This document shows positions 7,968 through 16,109 of a stretch of 40,285 nt of DNA, one piece after another. Within the stretch, counting starts at the first letter, position 1. Each line of letters begins with the position of its first letter. The stretch is from Syntrophaceae bacterium UBA6252. GTDB taxonomy: Bacteria; Desulfobacterota; Syntrophia; Syntrophales; UBA6807. Under the pieces are notes generated by a model that saw only the letters and a program-made list of their open reading frames with translations, made no database searches and was not told where the DNA came from. Location of the stretch: assembly GCA_002441265.1 (NCBI GenBank), contig DJVQ01000068.1:32261-72545 (forward strand), given 5' to 3'. Both the position numbers and the translations under genes were made by a program.

Positions 7968-8674
7968 GGGGCAGAGGCGACCTGATCCTCGGGGCGATCG
8001 TCGCCGCCGCCCTTCACGGCGTTCTCCTTCTTTCCTTCCCCGGAATCCATTCACCGGCCCGGCTCGAAGGAAGGCTTCCGGGCCCCCTGGAGATCTCCCT
8101 CCGGGGACCGGAGCTTCCCCTCCCCGCTCCCGTCCCGCAGGCGGTTCGTGAAACGCCCCCACGTCCCGCGGAAAGAAAAAAGGTTGAAAGAAAGCCCGTT
8201 CCCCCTGTAAAAGAAAAGGTCGGCAGGAGGGTGACGACGGTTCCCGCCGCGGCTGCGGTCGTGGAAGAGCCCGTGGCGCCGCCGGAAAGCGCTGTCGAAG
8301 GAGCGGTGCAGGAATCCATCCCCTCGGAAGCGGTTGCGGCCCTGCCGGCCCCTGAAATCACCGAAGAGGCCGGAACTATGGCTCTGACCCGGCAGGCGGT
8401 GCGCTACCGGGACAACCCGGCGCCGCCCTACCCGGGGCCGGCGAGACGCCGCGGCCATGAGGGAACCGTCCTTCTCGCCGTGGAAGTGCTCGCCGAAGGG
8501 GCCACCGGGAGGATCCGCGTCGAAAGATCCTCCGGACACCCCCTCCTCGACGACGCCGCCCTCCAGTCCGTCAGGGAATGGCGGTTCGAACCGGCCATGA
8601 AAAACGGAACCCCCGTCCCCTCGTGGGTCGAGGTCCCCATCCGGTTCGTGCTGGGTTCCCCGGAGGAACGATGA
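7955..8674 (+). CDS. tonB: TonB energy-transducing protein
   Basis: The 239-residue protein has the classic TonB layout. A single N-terminal membrane anchor (LILGAIVAAALHGVLLLSF) is followed by a Pro/Glu/Lys/Val-rich periplasmic linker (about residues 50-130) and a C-terminal TonB_C domain. Marks in that domain are NPAPPYPGPARRRGHEGTVLL, RVERSSGHPLLDDAALQSV and REWRFEPA. It spans the periplasm and pulls on the TonB box of the receptor. It overlaps both exbD (13 bp) and the next gene (ATGA at 8671-8674). Confidence 0.92.
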   Translation: METIRGRGDLILGAIVAAALHGVLLLSFPGIHSPARLEGRLPGPLEISLRGPELPLPAPVPQAVRETPPRPAERKKVERKPVPPVKEKVGRRVTTVPAAAAVVEEPVAPPESAVEGAVQESIPSEAVAALPAPEITEEAGTMALTRQAVRYRDNPAPPYPGPARRRGHEGTVLLAVEVLAEGATGRIRVERSSGHPLLDDAALQSVREWRFEPAMKNGTPVPSWVEVPIRFVLGSPEER

Positions 8675-9636
8675 AAAAAACGATCGCCCTCGCAATTCTT
8701 CTGGCCGTGTTCCTTCTCTCCGTCCCTTTCGGGGCCCCGGCCGGCGACGAGCCCTCCGCGGAGTCCCTGTATCTCGCCGGCAGGCGGTACGTGGAAAAAA
8801 AGAAGTTCGAAAAGGCCGTCGACTGCTTCCGCAAAGCCATCCGGAAAAAACCCGACTCGGTGAAGTACCACTGGAGCCTCGGCGAGGCCTGCCGGGCCAA
8901 GGGGGCCTACCCCGACGCCGTGGCCGCTTTCGAACGGGTTCTGAAGCTCGATTCCGGAAACACGAACGCCATCTGCGGCCTCGGGGACGTCCATGTCGCG
9001 ATGGGGAACACGGAAAAGGCCGTATCCTGTTACGAGGCCTTTGTCGCAGTCACGAAAAACGAACCGGAATCCCTGTACATCCGGGGAAAGATCCACGACC
9101 TCCGGGGGAACCCGGACAAGGCCGTCGATTGCTGGCGGAAATCCCTCTCCCTCCGCCCCTCCGATTTCGACACCCTGGTCGCCCTCGCCGAAAAACTGAT
9201 CCGGACGGGAAGCGAACGGGAAGCCCTCCCCCTCCTCCTTCAGGCGAAAAAGATCCGGCCCTACGACGAAAACGTCCTCGTCGACCTGGGCATGCTCTAT
9301 ACGAAGGCGGGAGCCTACGACAAGGCCCACGAGGTCCTCACGACGGCCCTCCGCATCAGCCTGTACAACCCGAAAACCCGCTTTTACCTGGGAAAGGCCT
9401 GTTACGGCCGGGGGGACTTGAAACGCGCCATCGACCACATGGAAAAGGCCGTCCAGATGGACCCGACGGACCCGGAAAAGCATTTTACCCTCGGATTGTA
9501 TTACGACAAGAAGGGGTGGCAGGATCTGGCCGTCTCGGAGTACGAGGAAGCCCTTTACCTTGATCCCCAATACCTGTATAATCGGCTCCGCTCGAAGGAA
9601 CGGGCCGCGGAAGGCCCGGTGGAGCCCGAACACTGA
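8671..9636 (+). CDS. Exported tetratricopeptide-repeat protein
   Basis: From the ATG at 8671 the product is 321 residues, with a signal peptide (MKKTIALAILLAVFLLSVPFGAPA) followed by about seven or eight TPR units. Examples are ESLYLAGRRYVEKKKFEKAVDCFRKAI, VKYHWSLGEACRAKGAYPDAVAAFERVL and EKHFTLGLYYDKKGWQDLAVSEYEEAL. TPRs are protein-binding scaffolds; the partner is unknown. An in-frame start at 8578 exists but lies inside tonB and precedes the signal peptide, so I prefer 8671, which overlaps the tonB stop by ATGA. Co-translation suggests a role in assembling or stabilising the receptor/TonB machinery, but this is context only. Confidence 0.82.
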   Translation: MKKTIALAILLAVFLLSVPFGAPAGDEPSAESLYLAGRRYVEKKKFEKAVDCFRKAIRKKPDSVKYHWSLGEACRAKGAYPDAVAAFERVLKLDSGNTNAICGLGDVHVAMGNTEKAVSCYEAFVAVTKNEPESLYIRGKIHDLRGNPDKAVDCWRKSLSLRPSDFDTLVALAEKLIRTGSEREALPLLLQAKKIRPYDENVLVDLGMLYTKAGAYDKAHEVLTTALRISLYNPKTRFYLGKACYGRGDLKRAIDHMEKAVQMDPTDPEKHFTLGLYYDKKGWQDLAVSEYEEALYLDPQYLYNRLRSKERAAEGPVEPEH

Positions 9637-9647
9637 ATCAACGGGGA

Positions 9648-10238
9648 ATGTCGCCCATGGAAACGGAAGGAAAAAACAGGAAAGAACGGCTCGGGGATAT
9701 CATCCTCGAAAGGAGTTTTCAATACCGGGAGGACCCTCCCTTCGTTCTCGCATCGGGGAAAACGAGCTTTTATTATTTCAACTGCAAGCCCACCACCCTC
9801 GATCCCGAGGGGATGAACCTCATCGGTCACATCCTTTTCGACATGCTGAGGGAGTCGGACATCACCGCCGCGGGGGGACTGACCCTGGGCGCCGACCCCC
9901 TGGCCAACGCCCTTTCCGTCATCTCGTTCCAGAGAGGAAAGCCTCTCAAGTCCTTCATCGTCCGGAAGGAATCGAAGGACCACGGAACCCGGGGGAAAGT
10001 CGAGGGCAACGTGAAAGCGGGGGAGAAAGTCGCCGTGCTCGATGACGTGATCACCACCGGCGCCTCCACCATCAGCGCCATCGAGGGGGCGCGGGCCGCG
10101 GGTCTGGAGGTCGAACGGGTCATCGCGCTCATCGACCGGGAGGAAGGGGGAAGGAAGAACATCGAGGCCCTCGTCCCCCGGGTGGATGCCGTTTTCACGC
10201 GAACGGAACTCATGGCCCTCCGCGAAAAGAAAGGATGA
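9648..10238 (+). CDS. pyrE: Orotate phosphoribosyltransferase
   Basis: This 196-residue protein belongs to the type I phosphoribosyltransferases. It has the 13-residue PRPP-binding motif VAVLDDVITTGAS (about residues 127-139), a GGLTLGADPLA segment, and RKESKDHGTRGKVEGN, which carries the loop Lys and the KxHGTxxxxEG signature of PyrE. It makes OMP from orotate and PRPP in pyrimidine synthesis. Length agrees with PyrE. The start may be the ATG at 9648 or the in-frame ATG at 9657; neither has a strong ribosome site. It begins 11 bp after the TPR gene, so it may ride on the end of the B12/TonB transcript. Its stop codon is the first base block of a degenerate dispersed repeat. Confidence 0.88.
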   Translation: MSPMETEGKNRKERLGDIILERSFQYREDPPFVLASGKTSFYYFNCKPTTLDPEGMNLIGHILFDMLRESDITAAGGLTLGADPLANALSVISFQRGKPLKSFIVRKESKDHGTRGKVEGNVKAGEKVAVLDDVITTGASTISAIEGARAAGLEVERVIALIDREEGGRKNIEALVPRVDAVFTRTELMALREKKG

Positions 10239-10397
10239 CGGCTTCGTAAGAAAATCCATGCGCAGCGTCGCTCTTCATCCCTCTTTGCCGCGGCGTACGC
10301 AACGGCGCGCCCCGGCCTTCGGGATCGGGAAGCCGTGCCTCCGGAACTTCTGCGTTGCCGTTCGAAACGGACGTTCAGACGCTTCTTGCGAGTTCTC
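10237..10397 (+). repeat. Degenerate copy of the dispersed MITE-like repeat
   Basis: It begins GACGGCTTCGTAAG, matching the left end of the 5818 element. It keeps 'gcggcgtacg' in the middle and 'gttgccgttcgaaa' followed by 'gacgttcagacgcttcttgcga' near the right end. Many substitutions separate it from the intact copy. Its first two bases overlap the pyrE stop codon. Confidence 0.6.
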
Positions 10398-10415
10398 AAA
10401 GATTGGAGCCGGAAA

Positions 10416-11132
10416 ATGGACTGGAGAAACGGGAAGTTTCTCAAAGCGGCGTTTCTGGCGGGGATTTTTTTCCTTTTCCTGTTTCCGGGACTTCTCCCGG
10501 CGGGAAACAGCATCCTCCCCATCACTGATTTCTCCTCGGCGGAGCTGAAGGACGGGGCCCCCGAGGGCTGGAAACTCGATACGCTCCGGGGCCGGGCCGA
10601 TCTTCAACTCGTCCCCGGGAACCCGGGATACACCCTCCACATGAAAAGCGACAGCGAGTCCTTTTTCGGGATCCGCAAATCCTTCACGGTGAACCCGGAA
10701 GAGTATCCCTGGCTGAACTGGAAATGGAAGGTTGAGGAACTTCCCGAGGGCGGGGACGTGCGAAACGGCGACACGAACGACCAGGCGATCCAGGTGTACA
10801 TCATCTTCAAGGACACGGGTTGGCCCGCCAAGCTCAACAGCCCCATCATCGGGTACATCTGGGACAGCGAGCCCCCGAGGGAAACGGTCGCTTCGAACCA
10901 CGGACGCGTCGGGATGATGGTCCGCTACATCGTCGTCCGGAACAAGGAAGACGGCCTTGACGCGTGGCACAGGGAAAAGCGGAACGTCATCGAAGACTTC
11001 AGGAAGCTCTTTCCCGACATCGACGGGGGCGCGCCGCGGCAGATCGTCGCCGTCGGCTTCTTCATCAACTCCCACCATACGAAAAGCGGTGCGGAGAGCC
11101 TCCTCGCCGACGCCTATTTCAGCAGGGAGTGA
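10416..11132 (+). CDS. DUF3047 family exported protein
   Basis: From the ATG at 10416 the product is 238 residues: an N-terminal signal/anchor (FLKAAFLAGIFFLFLFPGLLPAG) and then a domain recognisable as DUF3047. Marks are LKDGAPEGWKLDTLRGRAD, SFFGIRKSF, WLNWKWKVEELPEGGDVRNGDTNDQAIQVYIIF, IGYIWDSEPPR, and the closing IVAVGFFINSHHTKSGAESLLADAYF. The family is widespread in Proteobacteria without a known function; the fold resembles carbohydrate-binding beta-sandwiches. The longer frame from 10335 would start inside the repeat, so I reject that start. The last 14 bp overlap the convergent nfi gene. Confidence 0.8.
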   Translation: MDWRNGKFLKAAFLAGIFFLFLFPGLLPAGNSILPITDFSSAELKDGAPEGWKLDTLRGRADLQLVPGNPGYTLHMKSDSESFFGIRKSFTVNPEEYPWLNWKWKVEELPEGGDVRNGDTNDQAIQVYIIFKDTGWPAKLNSPIIGYIWDSEPPRETVASNHGRVGMMVRYIVVRNKEDGLDAWHREKRNVIEDFRKLFPDIDGGAPRQIVAVGFFINSHHTKSGAESLLADAYFSRE

Positions 11133-11814
11133 CCGGAAGGCCCTTCCTCGCCCGGTTGACGGCATCGTGGGCCCGCCTCACCGGTTCGGGAAGCCGGAAG
11201 GAACGGCAACAGGCCAGGACGATCTCCACGGCCCGCTCGAAACCCATGTCGTGTCCCGGCGACACGAAGACCGGTTTCACGCCCCGCCGGGTCCGGACCA
11301 CCGCCCCCACTGGGTTTCCCTCGTACAGAAGAGGAATGGCGGAGCCCTTCTCCTCTCCCGGTTCCCCGTGTTCGCCCACGAGCCGGGTTTTCCCGCAGCC
11401 GATGGAGGGGATCCCCAGAAGGACGCCCATGTGGGACGCCAGCCCGAGTCCCCTCGGGTGGGCGATCCCCTGGCCGTCGAAGATCACCACGTCGGGAACG
11501 GTCCGGAGTTTCCCGAAGGCCCCGAGAAGGGGCGGACCTTCCCTGAAGGTGAGAAGTCCCGGGATGTAGGGGAAGGTCACCGTTTCGGAATGGACGGCCA
11601 CCTCCAGCACATCGAGGGAAGGAAAGTCGAGAACGGTCACGGCTGCGTGGAAAAGGGGGTTTCTTCCCAGGAAGGAAACGTCCGCGCCGGCGACGGTCCC
11701 GATCCTTTCCGGAAACCGGTCCGCCCTGACGACGAGATCCCTGCGGAGGGCCTCCTGGATCCGGACGGCCTCCCGGTAATCCACGTCCCAGGAATGAACC
11801 CGGGGAATCTTCAC
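11119..11814 (-). CDS. nfi: Endonuclease V (deoxyinosine 3' endonuclease)
   Basis: The 231-residue protein matches endonuclease V, which nicks DNA near deoxyinosine to start repair of deaminated adenine. Visible motifs are the catalytic GTVAGADVSF (first metal Asp), the FPYIPGLLTFREGPPLL segment (PYxxGxLxFRE with its catalytic Glu), VVIFDGQGIAHPRGLGLASHMGVL (second catalytic Asp) and the closing SPGHDMGFERAVEIV. The start overlaps the ribF stop by 4 bp (ATGA), so it is the second gene of a ribF-nfi operon. Its 3' end overlaps the convergent DUF3047 gene by 14 bp. Confidence 0.93.
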   Translation of the reverse strand: MKIPRVHSWDVDYREAVRIQEALRRDLVVRADRFPERIGTVAGADVSFLGRNPLFHAAVTVLDFPSLDVLEVAVHSETVTFPYIPGLLTFREGPPLLGAFGKLRTVPDVVIFDGQGIAHPRGLGLASHMGVLLGIPSIGCGKTRLVGEHGEPGEEKGSAIPLLYEGNPVGAVVRTRRGVKPVFVSPGHDMGFERAVEIVLACCRSFRLPEPVRRAHDAVNRARKGLPVTPC

Positions 11815-12776
11815 GGCTCCCGCGGAGGCGGGGCGGGGGGGGAGAGGGAGGCGGGAATTTCGCCGAGGATCGACCGGGCCCGCTCGATGTCCCGTCCGAT
11901 CTGCTCCTTCAGCTTCGCAGGGGATTCGAACTTCTTCTCGTCCCTGAGCCGGTCGATGAAGAAAAGTTCCACCGTCTTCCCGTAGATGTCCCCCTTGAAA
12001 TCGAGGAGATGGACTTCGATGGAAAGCTCGTTGTTTCCGAAGGTGGGGTTGTAGCCGATGTTGAGGACCCCCTGGTGGTCTTTCCCCTCCACCCGGGCCA
12101 GGATGACGTAGACCCCCGGGGCGGGGATGACCTTTTCCGACTGGATGTTCGCCGTGGGGATCCCGATGTCCGTTCCCCGGCGATACCCCTTCACGACGTT
12201 TCCATAGATGTTATAGGGCCGGCCGAGCAGTTTCGCCGCCAGTTTCACGTCCCCGTCGAGGATGGACAAACGGATCTTCGTGCTGCTCACGATGATCCCG
12301 CCGACTTCCACGGCGCCGATCTCCTCCACCTCGAAACCGAGCTGGCGCCCGCATTCCTTCAGGTACCGGGCGTTCCCCTCCTTGTTCTTCCCGAAGGCGT
12401 AATCGTATCCCACGAAGAGTTTCCCGAGTTGGAGCCTCTCCCACAGGACCCGCTCCACGAACTCGGCCGCCCGGGTGCGGGCGAATTCCATGGTGAAGGG
12501 GATGAGGAGGAGACCGTCGATGCCCCGGTCCTCCATGAGCCGCACCTTCTCGTCCAGGGGCGTGAGGAGGAAAAAGGGCCGGTTCTCCGGGCGGAGCACC
12601 TTCTGGGGGTGGGGATCGAAGGTGATGACCACCGATTTCGTCTGTCTCTTCCGGGCCTCGCCGATTACCTTCCGGAAGAGGTCCTGGTGGCCGAGATGGA
12701 TGCCGTCGAAGTTGCCGATGGTCACCACGGAGCCCCGGAAATCGGAAGGAACGTATTCCAGGCTCAGGATTCTCAT
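11811..12776 (-). CDS. ribF: Bifunctional riboflavin kinase / FAD synthetase
   Basis: From the ATG at 12776 the protein has 321 residues. The N-terminal FAD synthetase nucleotidyltransferase domain shows VVTIGNFDGIHLGHQDL (HxGH-type motif), VVITFDPHP and KLFVGYDYAFGKNKEGN. The C-terminal riboflavin kinase domain shows GRPYNIYGNVVKGYRRGTDIGIPTANI (with the GxPTAN motif) and GVLNIGYNPTFGNNELSIEVHLLDF with its catalytic Glu. It converts riboflavin to FMN and FAD. A longer frame reaches 12854 but lacks a better ribosome site; GAGGTG lies upstream of 12776. It is co-transcribed with nfi. Confidence 0.93.
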   Translation of the reverse strand: MRILSLEYVPSDFRGSVVTIGNFDGIHLGHQDLFRKVIGEARKRQTKSVVITFDPHPQKVLRPENRPFFLLTPLDEKVRLMEDRGIDGLLLIPFTMEFARTRAAEFVERVLWERLQLGKLFVGYDYAFGKNKEGNARYLKECGRQLGFEVEEIGAVEVGGIIVSSTKIRLSILDGDVKLAAKLLGRPYNIYGNVVKGYRRGTDIGIPTANIQSEKVIPAPGVYVILARVEGKDHQGVLNIGYNPTFGNNELSIEVHLLDFKGDIYGKTVELFFIDRLRDEKKFESPAKLKEQIGRDIERARSILGEIPASLSPPAPPPREP

Positions 12777-12844
12777 GTCAAGCCGCACCTCTTCGTCTTC
12801 CAGCGGGGGCGATTCAGGCCTCCCATACCCCGGAAAGTGATTGT

Positions 12845-12872
12845 ACCATAACACTTATGGCGGCTTTTTCAA
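12845..12872 (-). promoter_or_regulatory. Candidate promoter of ribF-nfi
   Basis: On the minus strand, TTGAAA (12867-12872) and TATGGT (12845-12850) are 16 bp apart, about 70 bp upstream of the ribF start. It is back to back with the tRNA promoter. Confidence 0.45.
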
Positions 12873-12884
12873 GCGGTTTTTTCC

Positions 12885-12914
12885 TTGACAATGGAACGAT
12901 TGAAAGTGTAGATT
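12885..12914 (+). promoter_or_regulatory. Promoter of tRNA-Leu
   Basis: A consensus -35 TTGACA (12885-12890) and a -10 TAGATT (12909-12914) are 18 bp apart, placing the start around 12921, about 12 nt before the mature tRNA. Confidence 0.65.
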
Positions 12915-12932
12915 CATCTGGTCTTTCGAACT

Positions 12933-13019
12933 GCCGAAGTGGCGGAATTGGTAGACGCGCTAGGTTCAGGGTCTAGTGGGCGTACGCCTGTCCGGGTTCA
13001 AATCCCGGCTTCGGCACCA
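12933..13019 (+). tRNA. tRNA-Leu (anticodon CAG)
   Basis: An 87-nt class II tRNA. The acceptor stem GCCGAAG pairs with CTTCGGC. The D-arm is followed by an anticodon stem CTAGG/TCTAG holding loop TTCAGGG with anticodon CAG at 12967-12969. A long variable arm (TGGGCGTACGCCTG) and a T-arm with GTTCAAATC follow, and ACCA is encoded at 13016-13019. The long variable arm and CAG anticodon identify leucine. Confidence 0.96.
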
Positions 13020-13029
13020 TGAAACGCAA

Positions 13030-13059
13030 GGGGTCGGTGATTTCGCCGGCCCTTTTTTT
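13030..13059 (+). terminator. Rho-independent terminator of tRNA-Leu
   Basis: GGGTCGG and CCGGCCC form a 7-bp stem (one G-T pair) around TGATTTCG, followed directly by seven T residues (13053-13059). Confidence 0.75.
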
Positions 13060-13076
13060 ATCGGCGGGAACCGGTC

Positions 13077-13442
13077 TCACGAACCCGCGATCATGGGTTT
13101 ACGCGGAGGGATCCCATAGACGCCGGCGTTGAGGCCGCCGTGAAAGAAGCCGGAGGCTTCCCGAGTCACGATGAAACAATACCGCCATTCTTCCGCATCC
13201 TCCCGCCTCCTGTTGAAAGCCTGAATCATCTTGTTGATCTCCTGACGCGGGAGGTTCTTTCGCATGGCCTCGTCGATTTCATCGCTCATCGCTTCCAGCT
13301 CATTCAGGCAACTGGAGAGATTCTCCGAAATTCTGCGGAGGGCGGCAAATTTCTCTCTCGCGATTTCGTTTTGCAGATTATCGAAAGGCGTGTTTGAGTG
13401 ATTGAGCATACCGAAGCAGGGCCGCATAAGAAAATTCAACAC
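13077..13442 (-). CDS. Small helical hypothetical protein
   Basis: An open frame of 121 codons begins with GTG at 13442, immediately after the stop of the phosphotransferase gene. The central part (about residues 22-95) is strongly charged and helical (LQNEIAREKFAALRRISENLSSC, LEAMSDEIDEAMRKN, INKMIQAFNRRREDAEEW), suggesting a coiled coil or helical bundle. I recognise no family. The start is uncertain: GTG 13442 and in-frame ATGs at 13427 and 13409 all lack a strong ribosome site. Its position as third gene of the leftward TetR-phosphotransferase operon, and similarly moderate GC, suggest a linked role. It ends about 18 bp from the tRNA-Leu terminator. Confidence 0.5.
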   Translation of the reverse strand: MLNFLMRPCFGMLNHSNTPFDNLQNEIAREKFAALRRISENLSSCLNELEAMSDEIDEAMRKNLPRQEINKMIQAFNRRREDAEEWRYCFIVTREASGFFHGGLNAGVYGIPPRKPMIAGS

Positions 13443-16109
13443 TCAGAGCAGGAATACCTTCCCCGAATCCCCGTCCACGCAGACTTTCCGTCCGTCCTTG
13501 ACCGCTTTCATGGCGCCGGGCACGTTGACAACCGCCGGCACTCCGTATTCCCTGGCCACGATGGATCCGTGCGACAGGTAACCTCCGGTTTCCATGACGA
13601 CCGCGCTCGCTTTCAGGAACAGCGGCGTCCATGCCGGGTCCGTGGACGGGGCCACGAGCACGTCCCCGGGATTGAGCCTGCTTCCTTCTGCGGGATGATG
13701 AATCAATCTGGCCGTTCCGGTTGCCCGTCCGGCCGCGGCGCCGACGCCTGCCAGAGACTTCCCTGATGGTTCGATGATCGGCGGGGAATAAACCGGGGTT
13801 TCGCCCAGAATTACATCGGGCGGGGCACTCGCTTCACGCTCTTCGTGCGTTGTTTTTCGCAGGTCCACCAATTCCCGCAGACCCTCGCCGTTCCATTCGC
13901 CATTCAGGATGAGAAACAGGTCGGACCAACTGCAAAAGAAAATATCCGATTCCTCTTTGATGATCCCCCGCCGGTGCAAACGCCGACCCAGCGCCAACGC
14001 CATAAGGCGGTAAGGCTCCAGTGCCCGGGCCAGGACGGATTTATTCATCTCCCTGATGGCCGAACCGTTCCGGGAATCTTTGATGCTCCGGCGGATCGCC
14101 TCCAGTTTTTCAGAAGGTATGTTATCAGCCACCTCGCGCCAGGCTCCTTCAAACATTGCCCTCTGTTTTGCCTTCCACGAATCAATATCCGCCGTATCCA
14201 TGCAACTTCCGACAATGTGCATCAGATAAGAAGGGTCTTCGTTCCAGCGGGCATTGATAATATCCAGCTCATAAACCGCCCTTGAACCGTAATCCTGAAG
14301 AAACTTTTCAAAAGCGATCTTGAAAGGCGAGTGACTCGGGAGTTCTTCCTTCCAGGAGAAGGGATCGAACGACTCCTTCCGAAGATATTCCACGGCGTCG
14401 GCATCCATTTTCGCGATCCTTGCCAATTCCATCAATCTGTAGCCGTGATCGGCGCTTGTGACGCCGGCTTCCCCGCCCGCCATCAGGGCATTCAATACGC
14501 TTGATGTCCTTTCGCCGAAATATCCATACAGCATCTGCATCAACTGCAATGTCCGATATGAGCCTGCACCGCCTATAAAGATGAATTTTTCACTGTAAGC
14601 CTTAACGAATCGACCAAGTTCGTCGTAAGTCGAGATAAACTCGTTGTCGGACAGTCGATCGAATTTTCGAAGGCTTACGGCCTCGATGGAACTTTTCATC
14701 CGGGCGAATATCGCGGGAGCATCGGCTTCGGCCTTCAGCATCAAAGATTCATTTTTCAACCCCCTCTCCCGCCTGGCCGAGCCGGCATCCCCTTGAAAGG
14801 GGTCGACTTCTTCAATCGCTATCGGAGGCTGGTGACCTCCCCAGAAGGGCTTGAAATTTTCGGGCGTCATTCCCATGCCGTCATAATAGGCCCACTGGAG
14901 CGCCGATGTATTACAGTAGAGGCGGCCCCCGAAAAAGCGCGAGAATGCAAAACCTTCGGGAATGTCATAATCGATATCCGCAAAAGACCTGAACAGAATC
15001 GTGTCGACGATATTTTTCATGAGCCTGCGGTGCAAAGGGGAAAGAACCATCGGCAACGCATCCCGGTAATTGCCGTTTGACCAGATGTCCGGCTTGTCTT
15101 TCAATGCCTTGAACGTGTTGCGGGGCAGGCTGGTCACGGGACGGGATTGGAGGATGAAGAAATCCCGTCCGTCGAAAGCCCATTCCACATCCTGGCATAA
15201 ACTGCAATCGCCCAGGGATTCGAAAATCCGCAGCATCTGCATACCCAGTCTCTCGATTTCCCGGTCGGACAGCACCTGGCGATCGTCCGTGCCGGAATTG
15301 GCATGAAATGTCGTGCCTCCGCCCGGCACGACTTCAGCTATCCCCTGCTTTCTCCCGATTTTCTTGCCGTCGAGCCGCGGAACGGCGTGGCAGGCATCGA
15401 TGTCGAGATGATAGGTGTCGGGATCCACCGATCCCGACACAACCGACTCCCCCAATCCGAAGTTTGCGCTTATCACGAATCGGTCCTCCCGACCCGTCTG
15501 GGGATCGCAGGTAAAGCCCACCCCGGCCGCTTCGGCGCCGATCATCTCCATGAGAACGACGGCGGATTGCATCTCGAGATCGGGTATGCCGAATTTTCTC
15601 CTGTACGCCAGTGCCCGCGGTGCCCACAAAGAGGCATAGCATGCTTTGATCGCGCGAAGAACGTTCTTCATACCGATGACATTCAGAAATGACTCATGAA
15701 TGCCGGCAAACGACGCCTCCCCGGAATCTTCCGTCGTACAGGACGATCTTACGGCCAGAGCTTTTTCGCAGATGCCCTGGAGGTTGATGAATTCAGATAT
15801 CCGATCGACGATCGAGGAGGGCATTGATCCATGCAGGATATTCTCCTGCAGCCGTTTCAATGCATAATGACTTTGTTCGATGTTTTCCGGATCGATCGTT
15901 CGTGCGCATTCAACCATTGGAGATTCGAGGCCGTTGGCGCTGATGAAGTCCCGATATGCAGCCGTTGTCAGAACGCCTCCGCGCGGAACGCGAAAGCCGT
16001 ATTTCACCAGGCGCGCCAGGTTATAACCCTTCCCCCCCGATTGTCCGGGTCCCGCGGAATATGCCCTGTCCCACGAAAGACACAACGCCTCGCCCAATCC
16101 GGTCATCAT
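13443..16109 (-). CDS. Rifampicin-phosphotransferase-like PEP/pyruvate-binding phosphotransferase
   Basis: This 888-residue protein has the three-part order of rifampicin phosphotransferase (RPH), not that of PEP synthase. The N-terminal ATP-grasp domain shows SGGKGYNLARL, the AVRSSCTTEDSGEASFAG loop and DFFILQSRPVTSLPR at about residue 330. A 420-residue helical middle domain follows. A C-terminal swivelling domain carries the phospho-carrier His in METGGYLSHGSIVARE, about 42 residues from the end, as in RPH. There is no C-terminal PEP-binding TIM barrel. RPH-type enzymes move the beta-phosphate of ATP to a small molecule, releasing AMP and phosphate. The middle domain sets the substrate, which I cannot name. 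The ATG at 16109 overlaps the TetR stop by one base; a TTG at 16112 and an ATG at 16106 are alternatives. Codon use looks less GC-biased than in neighbours. Confidence 0.8.
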   Translation of the reverse strand: MMTGLGEALCLSWDRAYSAGPGQSGGKGYNLARLVKYGFRVPRGGVLTTAAYRDFISANGLESPMVECARTIDPENIEQSHYALKRLQENILHGSMPSSIVDRISEFINLQGICEKALAVRSSCTTEDSGEASFAGIHESFLNVIGMKNVLRAIKACYASLWAPRALAYRRKFGIPDLEMQSAVVLMEMIGAEAAGVGFTCDPQTGREDRFVISANFGLGESVVSGSVDPDTYHLDIDACHAVPRLDGKKIGRKQGIAEVVPGGGTTFHANSGTDDRQVLSDREIERLGMQMLRIFESLGDCSLCQDVEWAFDGRDFFILQSRPVTSLPRNTFKALKDKPDIWSNGNYRDALPMVLSPLHRRLMKNIVDTILFRSFADIDYDIPEGFAFSRFFGGRLYCNTSALQWAYYDGMGMTPENFKPFWGGHQPPIAIEEVDPFQGDAGSARRERGLKNESLMLKAEADAPAIFARMKSSIEAVSLRKFDRLSDNEFISTYDELGRFVKAYSEKFIFIGGAGSYRTLQLMQMLYGYFGERTSSVLNALMAGGEAGVTSADHGYRLMELARIAKMDADAVEYLRKESFDPFSWKEELPSHSPFKIAFEKFLQDYGSRAVYELDIINARWNEDPSYLMHIVGSCMDTADIDSWKAKQRAMFEGAWREVADNIPSEKLEAIRRSIKDSRNGSAIREMNKSVLARALEPYRLMALALGRRLHRRGIIKEESDIFFCSWSDLFLILNGEWNGEGLRELVDLRKTTHEEREASAPPDVILGETPVYSPPIIEPSGKSLAGVGAAAGRATGTARLIHHPAEGSRLNPGDVLVAPSTDPAWTPLFLKASAVVMETGGYLSHGSIVAREYGVPAVVNVPGAMKAVKDGRKVCVDGDSGKVFLL

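Noticed and set aside
13443..16109. PEP synthase as the function of the large phosphotransferase
   Set aside because: The His domain is at the very C-terminus and the PEP-binding barrel that follows it in PEP synthase is missing.
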